From NCBI GenBank assembly GCA_002415895.1, contig DIAV01000116.1, positions 26,325 to 32,799 on the forward strand: 6,475 nucleotides of DNA, read 5' to 3'. Positions 1 to 5,426 of the stretch are shown piece after piece (within the stretch, counting starts at the first letter, position 1; each line of letters starts with the position of its first letter). This stretch comes from Anaerolineales bacterium UBA5069 (GTDB lineage Bacteria; Chloroflexota; Anaerolineae; Caldilineales; Caldilineaceae). The notes beneath the pieces were generated by a model. That model was given only the letters and a program-made list of their open reading frames with translations. It searched no databases and was not told the origin of the DNA. Made by a program: the position numbers and the translations under genes.

Positions 1-27
1 TACTGACTGTACTGACTGTACTGATTG
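1..27. repeat. 9-bp tandem repeat, three copies, upstream of ffh
   Basis: Three head-to-tail copies of the unit TACTGACTG fill the first 27 bases; the third copy differs by one base (TACTGATTG). The array ends 14 bases before the ffh start codon, so it lies in the leader or promoter region of that gene. It may continue to the left of the window, so the copy number is a minimum. A role (spacer, binding site or replication slippage) cannot be told from the sequence. Confidence 0.8.
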
Positions 28-41
28 CAAAGTGGTGACAC

Positions 42-1409
42 GTGTTTGAAAGCTTGTCTGACAAACTACAATCGATCTTTGAGCGCCTGGGTAGCAAGGG
101 CAAACTGACGGAAAACGACGTCAACGTAGCCATGCGCGAGGTGCGTATGGCGCTGCTGGAAGCAGACGTCAATTTCAAGGTCGTCAAGGACTTTGTCGAG
201 CGCGTCAAGCTGCGTGCTGTTGGCGCCGAAGTTATGGATAGCCTGACGCCCGCGCAAATGGTCGTCAAGATCGTCAACGAGGAATTGGTCGAGCTGCTGG
301 GCAAACCGGCGCCGCTCAACACCTCGGGGCAGCCGCCGCATGTGATCATGCTGGTGGGTTTGCAGGGCGCGGGCAAGACGACCATGGCCGCCAAGCTGGC
401 GCTGCGCCTCAAGAAGGCGGGACAGCGGCCGCTGCTGGTGGCCGCCGATATTTACCGCCCCGCCGCCATCAAGCAGCTTGAGTTGCTGGGCAAGCAGGTT
501 GACATCCCTGTGCATTCCGAAGGCACAGGAGTTGCGGCATCGTCCATTACCAAGAATGCGCTGCGCATGGCGCGCGAGAAGGCCTACACCGTTGTCATTC
601 TGGATACGGCTGGCCGCCTGCAAATTGACGACGTCATGATGCAGGAGCTTGAGCAGGTGCGCATGGTGACCCGTCCGGCGGATATTCTGCTGGTGGTGGA
701 TGCCATGACGGGCCAGGAAGCCGTCAATGTGGCCGAGGGCTTTAACAAGCGCGTGCCGCTCACCGGCCTGATCATGACGAAGATTGACGGTGATGCGCGC
801 GGCGGCGCGGCGCTGAGCATTCGCCAGGTAACAGGCGTGCCCATCAAGTTTCTGGGTACGGGCGAGAAGCTGGCCGACCTGGAGCCGTTTGCGCCGGATC
901 GACTGGCGGGGCGCATCCTGGGCATGGGTGATGTCCTCTCGCTTATCGAGCGCGCCCAGGAGCACATGTCCGAGGATACGGCGCTTGCCATGGAGAAGCG
1001 CCTGACCGAAGGGCAATTCGACCTGGAGGATTTCCTCGAACAACTGAAGCAGGTCAAGAAGTTGGGGCCGCTGGGTGATCTGCTGGGCATGATCCCCGGT
1101 ATGGGCAAGATGGCCAAGGACATTGACCCGCGCGAAACGGAAAAGACGCTCAAGCAGACCGAGGCAATCATCAGCAGCATGACGATTGCCGAACGGCGCT
1201 CGCCCGATTTGCTCAATGCCAGCCGTCGCCGTCGCATTGCCGCCGGCAGCGGTGTTGAAGTGCAGGATGTGAATCAGCTCATGAAGCAGTTTCGCGACAT
1301 GCAGAAGATGATGAAGCAAATGGGCATCATGGGCGGCAAGAGCAAGAAGAAGGGGCGCGGCGGCGGTTTGGGCGGCATGATGGATATGTTCCGCGGCATG
1401 GGCAACTGA
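42..1409 (+). CDS. ffh: Signal recognition particle GTPase Ffh (SRP54)
   Basis: Ffh is the protein part of the bacterial signal recognition particle. With the SRP RNA it binds signal sequences on ribosomes and, through GTP-dependent pairing with FtsY, brings them to the Sec translocon. The 455-residue length is normal. In order: an N-terminal helical bundle (about 1-95); the NG GTPase domain with P-loop GLQGAGKTT (106-114), the insertion-box motif DIYRPAA (136-142), DTAGR (188-192), TKIDGDARGG (246-255) and GTGEK (272-276); then the methionine-rich M domain from about 305. The M domain has a finger loop rich in Gly and Met (341-357) and the RNA-binding SRRRRIAAGSG (394-404). The tail is basic, then Gly/Met-rich. 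The start is GTG at 42, chosen because MFESLSDKLQ matches the family N-terminus; only a weak purine-rich stretch (AAAGTGG) precedes it. The family identity is secure. Confidence 0.98.
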   Translation: MFESLSDKLQSIFERLGSKGKLTENDVNVAMREVRMALLEADVNFKVVKDFVERVKLRAVGAEVMDSLTPAQMVVKIVNEELVELLGKPAPLNTSGQPPHVIMLVGLQGAGKTTMAAKLALRLKKAGQRPLLVAADIYRPAAIKQLELLGKQVDIPVHSEGTGVAASSITKNALRMAREKAYTVVILDTAGRLQIDDVMMQELEQVRMVTRPADILLVVDAMTGQEAVNVAEGFNKRVPLTGLIMTKIDGDARGGAALSIRQVTGVPIKFLGTGEKLADLEPFAPDRLAGRILGMGDVLSLIERAQEHMSEDTALAMEKRLTEGQFDLEDFLEQLKQVKKLGPLGDLLGMIPGMGKMAKDIDPRETEKTLKQTEAIISSMTIAERRSPDLLNASRRRRIAAGSGVEVQDVNQLMKQFRDMQKMMKQMGIMGGKSKKKGRGGGLGGMMDMFRGMGN

Positions 1410-1499
1410 GCAGCGCGCTGCAGCTAAGCCGCATTTCTTGATGCAAGCGCGCGAGGCTGTCCCTGGCGACCTTGCTTCGGGTTGTGCAACCCGCTCGCG
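1410..1499 (+). other. Palindromic / stem-loop stretch after ffh
   Basis: Directly after the ffh stop codon is a 12-base perfect palindrome, GCAGCGCGCTGC (1410-1421). Further on, CGGGTT/AACCCG (1478-1483 and 1488-1493) can form a 6-bp stem around the loop GTGC. This hairpin is followed at once by CTCGCG (1494-1499), which can pair with CGCGAG at 1450-1455 to enclose it. No T-run follows, so it is not a standard intrinsic terminator. It may be the ffh mRNA 3' end or chance in GC-rich DNA. I see no gene in the 194-bp gap between ffh and rpsP. Confidence 0.4.
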
Positions 1500-1526
1500 A
1501 TTGCGAACATCTCGGCATTCCGGTTA

Positions 1527-1555
1527 TTCATGGATATTGTGCTATAAGCTATACA
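1527..1555 (+). promoter_or_regulatory. Possible sigma-70-type promoter for rpsP
   Basis: The region 1524-1570 is clearly richer in A and T than its surroundings. TATACA (1550-1555) could be a -10 box with a poor -35 match TTCATG (1527-1532) at 17-base spacing; TATAAG (1543-1548) is an alternative -10 without a good -35. A start near 1562 would leave a leader of about 40 bases before rpsP. The call rests mainly on AT-richness and position. Confidence 0.3.
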
Positions 1556-1585
1556 GCAATTTGGTAAACAGCGGTTTCACTGCAG

Positions 1586-1592
1586 TAAGGAG
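1586..1592 (+). promoter_or_regulatory. Ribosome binding site fixing the GTG start of rpsP
   Basis: TAAGGAG is a strong Shine-Dalgarno match, placed 11 bases before the GTG codon at 1604. Together with the conserved bS16 N-terminus it selects this GTG as the start. Confidence 0.8.
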
Positions 1593-1603
1593 CAAGAATT
1601 CAC

Positions 1604-1873
1604 GTGGTACGTATTCGCCTGCGCCGCATGGGCGCGAAGAAGTCCCCGTTCTACCGCATTGTCGTCGCCGACCAGCAGTCGCCGCGCGATGGTCGCTTCA
1701 TTGAGATTGTTGGCACCTATGACCCCAAGGGCCCCAAGGTGGATGTAAAGAGCGACCGCATTGCACACTGGATTGATCAGGGTGCGCAGCCGAGCGACAG
1801 CGTGGCGCGTTTGCTCAAGATGATCAACGTCACCGACGAAACCGGCAAGGTCATTGCGGCCCCTGTGGCGTAG
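1604..1873 (+). CDS. rpsP: 30S ribosomal protein bS16
   Basis: bS16 binds 16S rRNA in the body of the small subunit and helps early 30S assembly. The 89-residue product begins [23 protein letters not shown], followed by [17 protein letters not shown], which is the diagnostic conserved block of the family (roughly residues 1-42). The rest, with '[20 protein letters not shown]' character (about 52-71), is the normal second half, and the length is typical. Translation starts at GTG with a strong TAAGGAG upstream. The gene is preceded by a possible promoter and followed by two strong stem-loops, so its message may be made or processed separately from that of khpA and rimM. The short Ala/Val-rich end (VIAAPVA) is unremarkable. 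Confidence 0.98.
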   Translation: MVRIRLRRMGAKKSPFYRIVVADQQSPRDGRFIEIVGTYDPKGPKVDVKSDRIAHWIDQGAQPSDSVARLLKMINVTDETGKVIAAPVA

Positions 1874-1875
1874 CA

Positions 1876-1906
1876 GCGGCTTGTCACTTCGATTGCGATA
1901 AGCCGC
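1876..1906 (+). other. Strong stem-loop just after rpsP
   Basis: Starting 2 bases after the rpsP stop codon, GCGGCTTGTC (1876-1885) pairs with GATAAGCCGC (1897-1906) over 10 bp with one G-U pair, closing an 11-base loop. There is no T-run downstream, so it does not look like a Rho-independent terminator. It could protect the rpsP 3' end from exonucleases, mark a processing site, or belong to a larger RNA fold with the next hairpin. Confidence 0.6.
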
Positions 1907-1912
1907 CTGTGT

Positions 1913-1950
1913 CGGCGGGCCTGCGGCAATGGGTTGCCAAGGGCCTGCCG
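1913..1950 (+). other. Long stem-loop between rpsP and khpA
   Basis: The outer arms CGGCGGGCCT (1913-1922) and GGGCCTGCCG (1941-1950) pair over 10 bp with two G-U pairs. A symmetric 2x2 internal loop (1923-1924 / 1939-1940) follows, then a perfect 5-bp inner stem GGCAA/TTGCC (1925-1929 / 1934-1938) closed by the tetraloop TGGG. That gives 15 pairs in 38 bases. The outer arms are very GC-rich. No T-run follows. G-U pairs and a symmetric internal loop suggest RNA structure rather than a DNA operator, but this is inference. Confidence 0.6.
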
Positions 1951-1952
1951 GG

Positions 1953-1971
1953 GCGCGCTGCCCTATCGCGC
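1953..1971 (+). other. Weak third stem-loop before khpA
   Basis: GCGCG (1953-1957) can pair with CGCGC (1967-1971) around a 9-base loop. An alternative 4-bp stem GGGC/GCCC (1951-1954 / 1960-1963) competes with it. TAAAAT (1972-1977) follows and resembles a -10 box, but no -35 match lies at proper distance. Confidence 0.25.
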
Positions 1972-2018
1972 TAAAATCTGCGTGGGCCAGCCGGCATCAT
2001 GAAAGGGAGTGAGCATCG

Positions 2019-2246
2019 ATGGAGCCATTGATCGAATATCTCGCCCAATCGCTTGTAGAACATCCCGAGCAGGTGCGCGTCTACCGTAAGGATATGCGCC
2101 GTTCGACGATCCTCAAGCTTGAAGTTGCACCCGAGGATACGGGCCGCGTGATTGGCAAGCAGGGACGCGTGGCAGGAGCCATGCGCGTCCTGTTGCAGGT
2201 TGCGGCGCGCAATGAAGAAAAGCCCGTCATGCTGGAGATTGACTGA
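2019..2246 (+). CDS. khpA: Small KH-domain RNA-binding protein (KhpA type)
   Basis: This 75-residue protein is a single KH domain. In other bacteria KhpA, often paired with KhpB/Jag, binds many RNAs and affects cell division, envelope growth and translation. The N-terminus MEPLIEYLAQSLVEHPEQVRV matches the family, and the core 'VAPEDTGRVIGKQGRVAGAMRVLL' region carries the GXXG nucleic-acid-binding loop as GKQG (46-49). The end LEID is also typical. ATG at 2019 is preceded by AAAGGGAG (2002-2009) at 9 bases, a good ribosome binding site. The gene lies between rpsP and rimM, the standard place for it in many Gram-positive-type and Chloroflexota genomes, which fits a link with ribosome assembly. 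A 27-bp gap to rimM suggests co-transcription. Confidence 0.93.
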   Translation: MEPLIEYLAQSLVEHPEQVRVYRKDMRRSTILKLEVAPEDTGRVIGKQGRVAGAMRVLLQVAARNEEKPVMLEID

Positions 2247-2273
2247 CGCGGCGCCTACGTTGGAAAGTGCTCC

Positions 2274-2888
2274 ATGAGTGATGTAAGCCAGAACCACGGC
2301 AAGCAGCCAGCAGTCAAAGCGCAACGCGCACCACGCCCGCAGCCGTCGGTGGATGTTACGCCGCGCATTGCCAGGGTGGGGCCGCCGGGCTACCTGGCGG
2401 TTGGGCGGCTTGTGGGTGTGCATGGCATGCGCGGCGAGGTAAAGGTTGAACCCTTTACCGACTTTCCTGCGCGCTTTGACCCCGGCAGTGTGTTGCTACT
2501 TGGCGATGACCTCGAAGAAGTGACGGTGCTTGCCTCGCGCCCGCATAAGGGCAATGTGCTGCTCATGCTTTCGGCGCTTTCCCATCGCAGTGACGCCGAA
2601 CTGCTGCGCGGCCAATGGCTCTATGTACATGAGGATGAAGCCGCACCACTGGATGCAAACAGCTACTGGGTGCATGATATCCTCGGTATGGACGTTGTGA
2701 CCGATGAAGGTACAGCGTTGGGACAGGTGTACGACGTACTCTTCACCGGCGCAAATGAAGTCTATGTAGTGCGCACACCCGATTCGCCGCGCGAACTCCT
2801 GCTGCCTGCAATTGACGAGGTGGTGGTGGGCGTGGATGTCGCAACGCGCCGCATGACGGTTCACCTCATTCCAGGGCTGCTGGAGTAG
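2274..2888 (+). CDS. rimM: Ribosome maturation factor RimM
   Basis: RimM binds ribosomal protein uS19 and assists maturation of the 30S head and 16S rRNA processing. The N-terminal RimM domain starts at about residue 40 with YLAVGRLVGVHGMRGEVKVEP, holding the family motif G-x-H-G-x-R-GEV (48-56). A second conserved stretch, near 88-114, ends in the A-E-LLRG segment. The C-terminal PRC-barrel starts near 130 (YWVHDILGMDV) and includes FTGANEVYVV and LLPAIDEVV. The end, IPGLLE, is typical. At 204 residues it is longer than usual because about 39 residues rich in Pro, Arg, Gln and Val precede the RimM domain. ATG 2274 was kept because GGAAAG (2262-2267) lies 6 bases upstream; a GTG at codon 35 could be an alternative start without the extension. 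trmD and rplS, the common next genes, do not follow. Confidence 0.95.
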   Translation: MSDVSQNHGKQPAVKAQRAPRPQPSVDVTPRIARVGPPGYLAVGRLVGVHGMRGEVKVEPFTDFPARFDPGSVLLLGDDLEEVTVLASRPHKGNVLLMLSALSHRSDAELLRGQWLYVHEDEAAPLDANSYWVHDILGMDVVTDEGTALGQVYDVLFTGANEVYVVRTPDSPRELLLPAIDEVVVGVDVATRRMTVHLIPGLLE

Positions 2889-2903
2889 AGAGTCACAGCA
2901 TCA

Positions 2904-2966
2904 ATGATCATTAATCATATCTCGAGCGCGTTCCTGCTTGCCCGTACGCAGTGAACAATTCATAGT
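2904..2966 (+). promoter_or_regulatory. AT-rich inverted repeat and possible promoter before dprA
   Basis: The 115-bp gap between rimM and the dprA ATG holds an AT-rich segment with the inverted repeat ATGAT/ATCAT (2904-2908 and 2914-2918). Downstream, TTGCCC (2938-2943) and CATAGT (2961-2966) are 17 bases apart and each match the sigma-70 consensus at 4 of 6 positions. A start near 2973 would give a leader of about 30 bases. Both parts are weak individually; the spacing is the main support. Confidence 0.3.
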
Positions 2967-3003
2967 CCTCCAGACGTCTCCAACCCTCCCACCTCGCTGC
3001 CCC

Positions 3004-4089
3004 ATGTGTGCAGAAAACACGGGCTACTGGATTGCCTTCAACCGTGTCAATGGCATTGGCCCGGCGCGTTTGCGCGCCTTGCTCGAGCAATGCGGAACAA
3101 TTGACCGCGCCTGGCGCGCATCCGTGCAGGAGTTGCGCGCCGCCCGCCTGGACCGCACAACGATTGAGGCGCTGCTTGAGGCGCGCCGCACGGTGGACCC
3201 GCTGCGCGAGGTCGAGCGCATCCAGCGCAGCGGCGTTACCGTCTACACGTGGGATGATGCGGAGTATCCCAACGGGCTGCGCACAATCGATCGTTCGCCG
3301 CCGGTCCTTTATGTGCGTGGGGTGCTGGCGCCGCAGGATGATCTGGCTGTGGCCATCGTCGGCACGCGCCACGCGTCCATGTATGGGCGGGAGGTGGCCC
3401 ATACCCTGGGCGCGGCGCTGGCACAGAATGGAGTGACGGTCGTCAGCGGGCTGGCGCTGGGGGTGGACACCGTGGCGCATCGCGCCGCGCTGGATGCCGG
3501 CGGGCGCACCATTGCTGTCCTCGGGAGCGGCGTCGATGAACTGTACCCCGCGCAGAACCGGGCACTGGGCGAGGCGATTGCCGAGCGGGGCGCGGTGGTG
3601 AGTGATTATGCGCTGGGAACCAAACCCGACGCACGCAACTTTCCACCACGCAACCGCATCATTAGCGCCCTGAGCCGCGCCGTGGTGATTGTGGAGGCAG
3701 GCGAGCGCAGCGGCGCGCTGATTACTGCCGAGTTTGCGGCAGAGCAGGGGCGCGAACTCTTTGCTGTGCCCGGCAGTATCCTCAACGCGGGCAGCGTAGG
3801 CTGCAACAATCTCATTCGCGATGGCGCAACGCCATTGCTTTCCACGGATGACGTGCTCAACTTTCTGGATGTGGAACGCGTTGGTTTTCAACGCGCCGTG
3901 CGCAGCGCAATTCCCGCTGAACCGGATGAGGCGCGCGTGCTGGCGCAATTGAACAGCGAGCCGCGCCACATGGACGAGGTGGTGCGCGCTGCGGCCTTGC
4001 CCTCATCGCAAGTGAGCAGCCTGCTTGTGGTTATGGAGATCAAGGGGCTGGTGCGCCAGCCGTCGCCCATGCACTATGTGAAAGCGTGA
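3004..4089 (+). CDS. dprA: DNA-processing protein DprA (DprA/Smf)
   Basis: DprA binds single-stranded DNA entering the cell during natural transformation, protects it and loads RecA; the family is also present in bacteria not known to be competent. From ATG 3004 the product has 361 residues: an N-terminal helix-hairpin-helix-like segment RVNGIGPARL (14-23); the Rossmann-like core with VGTR (119-122), SGLALGVDTVAH (148-159), VLGSG (172-176), NFPPRNRIISALS (212-224), VEAGERSGALITA (230-242), FAVPGS (253-258) and GCNNLIRDGA (266-275); and a C-terminal winged-helix domain (about 307-361). All parts are present. The frame is open upstream to a TTG at 2938 (22 extra residues), but family N-termini favour ATG 3004. 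No Shine-Dalgarno precedes this ATG; the 33 bases before it are C/T-rich and even contain CCTCC. Confidence 0.95.
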   Translation: MCAENTGYWIAFNRVNGIGPARLRALLEQCGTIDRAWRASVQELRAARLDRTTIEALLEARRTVDPLREVERIQRSGVTVYTWDDAEYPNGLRTIDRSPPVLYVRGVLAPQDDLAVAIVGTRHASMYGREVAHTLGAALAQNGVTVVSGLALGVDTVAHRAALDAGGRTIAVLGSGVDELYPAQNRALGEAIAERGAVVSDYALGTKPDARNFPPRNRIISALSRAVVIVEAGERSGALITAEFAAEQGRELFAVPGSILNAGSVGCNNLIRDGATPLLSTDDVLNFLDVERVGFQRAVRSAIPAEPDEARVLAQLNSEPRHMDEVVRAAALPSSQVSSLLVVMEIKGLVRQPSPMHYVKA

Positions 4090-4176
4090 TCGAGTTGAAA
4101 CGGGGTGTTGCTTCTGGACGCTGCGCTGTGTTTGTCGCGCGGCAATCAGGCTCGGGGGCGCTGCCTCATTTGCAGG

Positions 4177-4205
4177 TTGCGTTTCAAGGCAAGCCCGCGT
4201 ACAAT
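4177..4205 (+). promoter_or_regulatory. Candidate sigma-70-type promoter for manC
   Basis: TACAAT (4200-4205) matches the -10 consensus at 5 of 6 positions, and TTGCGT (4177-4182) keeps the TTG of the -35 box at exactly 17 bases. A start near 4212 would leave a leader of only about 15 bases holding the ribosome binding site. The rest of the 137-bp gap shows no gene. This suggests manC is transcribed separately from dprA. Confidence 0.5.
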
Positions 4206-4212
4206 CCACCCT

Positions 4213-4218
4213 GAGGAG
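4213..4218 (+). promoter_or_regulatory. Ribosome binding site fixing the GTG start of manC
   Basis: GAGGAG lies 8 bases before GTG 4227 and, with the conserved nucleotide-binding motif that begins almost at once, fixes that start. Confidence 0.75.
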
Positions 4219-4226
4219 ATCGAACC

Positions 4227-5312
4227 GTGTACGCAGCCATCCTCGCAGGAGGCGTGGGCACTCGCTTGTGGCCACGCAGCCGCCAGGCGCATCCCAAACA
4301 ATTTTCCGACATCACCGGCTCTGGCCGCACGATGATTCAGGCGACAGTCGATCGGTTGGAGGGGCTGGTCCCCCCCGACCGTATTTGGGTTATCACCGGC
4401 GAAGCCTACAGTGCGCTGGCTGCGCAACAATTGCCCGCCCTGCGTGCCGCGCAGATTCTGGCCGAGCCGAGTGGTCGCAATACTGCGCCGGCAATTGGCC
4501 TCGCCTGCGTCCACCTTGCCAAGCAGGACCCGAACGCGATCCTGGCGGTTTTGCCCGCTGATCATGTGATTCCCCAGCGCGCAGCGTTTCAGATGGCGCT
4601 GGCGCGTGCCGGTGAGGCCGCCGCAGCCGGCTATGTGGTGACACTGGGTATTGAGCCTGCCTTTGCGCACACCGGCTACGGCTACATCAAACGGGGCGCC
4701 GCGGCCACGGCTGCGGCGTTGCCGCAAAGCGGCTCCCCTGTTTTCTGCGTGGAGCGCTTTCTGGAGAAGCCTGATCGACTCACGGCCGAAGGCTTTCTGC
4801 GCGATGGCGGCTACTACTGGAACGGCGGCATCTTCGTCTTCCGCGTGGATGTCATGCTGGCCGAGATGAAGCGCCAATTGCCCGCACTCTTTGCACATTT
4901 GCAGGCAATTGGCAGCGCGCTGGGCAACGCCGACGAAGCACAGGTGATTGCCCGTCATTGGGCGCAGATGCAGTCCGTCAGCATTGACGTGGGCATCATG
5001 GAAGGCGCGCAGCGCGTGGCTATGACGCCCTTGCAGGCGGGCTGGAATGACGTGGGCAGCTGGGATGCGCTGGAAAATGTTTTGCAGCGCGACAAGGACG
5101 ACAACTTCATTGCGCAGGGCAACGCCCTCTCGCTGGAGAGCTACGGCAATATCGTTTTCACCGACAAACGTGTTGTCGCGCTGATTGGCGTCGATGACCT
5201 GGTGATCGTTGAAGAAGGCGACGCGCTGCTGATTGGTCACAAACACCAGATGCAGCGTGTGCGCGATGTCGTTGATCAACTGCGTGCCCAGGGGCGCGAG
5301 GATTTGATCTAG
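4227..5312 (+). CDS. manC: Mannose-1-phosphate guanylyltransferase
   Basis: The enzyme makes GDP-mannose from GTP and mannose-1-phosphate, the activated mannose donor for polysaccharides, glycoproteins or glycolipids. The 361-residue product has the nucleotidyltransferase signature LAGGVGTRLWPRSR (6-19) with PKQF (23-26), the family block EPSGRNTAPAI (80-90), the metal/sugar-nucleotide segment LPADHVI (109-115), GYGYI (150-154), FLEKPD (178-183), WNGGIFVF (198-205), SIDVGIME (252-259) and WNDVGSW (273-279). A short C-terminal beta-rich part (about 300-345) follows. It is the short form: there is no fused phosphomannose isomerase cupin domain, so that step needs another gene. In SIDVGIME, Val255 stands where many homologues have Tyr. 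GTG 4227 is preceded by GAGGAG at 8 bases and its own candidate promoter. No other sugar-nucleotide gene is adjacent. A GDP-mannose enzyme is much more likely than a glucose-1-phosphate one because of the RNTAPAI and WNDVGSW motifs. Confidence 0.94.
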   Translation: MYAAILAGGVGTRLWPRSRQAHPKQFSDITGSGRTMIQATVDRLEGLVPPDRIWVITGEAYSALAAQQLPALRAAQILAEPSGRNTAPAIGLACVHLAKQDPNAILAVLPADHVIPQRAAFQMALARAGEAAAAGYVVTLGIEPAFAHTGYGYIKRGAAATAAALPQSGSPVFCVERFLEKPDRLTAEGFLRDGGYYWNGGIFVFRVDVMLAEMKRQLPALFAHLQAIGSALGNADEAQVIARHWAQMQSVSIDVGIMEGAQRVAMTPLQAGWNDVGSWDALENVLQRDKDDNFIAQGNALSLESYGNIVFTDKRVVALIGVDDLVIVEEGDALLIGHKHQMQRVRDVVDQLRAQGREDLI

Positions 5313-5318
5313 CTGCCC

Positions 5319-5341
5319 AAGCAAAGCCCGCCTGCTTTTTT
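5319..5341 (+). terminator. Weak Rho-independent terminator after manC
   Basis: AAGCA (5319-5323) pairs with TGCTT (5333-5337) around a 9-base loop, and six T residues (5336-5341) overlap and follow the stem. The stem is short and not GC-rich, so it may be inefficient. The octamer GCCTGCTT occurs at 5330-5337 and again at 5342-5349. Its position 6 bases after the manC stop codon supports the call. Confidence 0.4.
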
Positions 5342-5426
5342 GCCTGCTTATTTCTTAACGACTCACCTTCTACCTTTCTGTCCAACGCCGCTTTCAACGC
5401 AACTCATTCAGAGAATGGAGGGCCGG

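Noticed and set aside
66..1319. A 417-codon open frame on the minus strand across ffh
   Set aside because: It lies wholly opposite a clear ffh gene. Its translation is His/Leu/Gln/Arg-rich with no family motifs, which is the usual mirror of GC-rich coding DNA.
1450..1510. A tRNA or SRP RNA gene in the ffh-rpsP gap
   Set aside because: The stems do not make a cloverleaf, there is no T-loop or CCA context, and the SRP RNA tetraloop and internal-loop features are not seen.
1438..1704. An 88-codon plus-strand frame spanning the ffh-rpsP gap
   Set aside because: It overlaps rpsP in another frame, has no ribosome binding site of note, and its Ser/Arg-rich product matches nothing I know.
1972..1977. 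TAAAAT as a -10 box for a khpA promoter
   Set aside because: The nearest good -35 match, TTGCCA at 1934-1939, is 32 bases away and lies inside the hairpin, so the spacing is wrong.
2938..3003. TTG 2938 as the dprA start
   Set aside because: It adds 22 residues that do not look like a DprA N-terminus; TTG is rarer and has only a weak purine stretch upstream. Kept as an alternative because the ATG also lacks an SD.
2911..3969. A 352-codon minus-strand open frame across dprA
   Set aside because: Same reason: opposite a complete dprA with all motifs, biased composition, no recognisable domain.
4146..5324. A 392-codon minus-strand open frame across manC
   Set aside because: Opposite a complete nucleotidyltransferase gene; Gln/His/Arg-rich translation without motifs.
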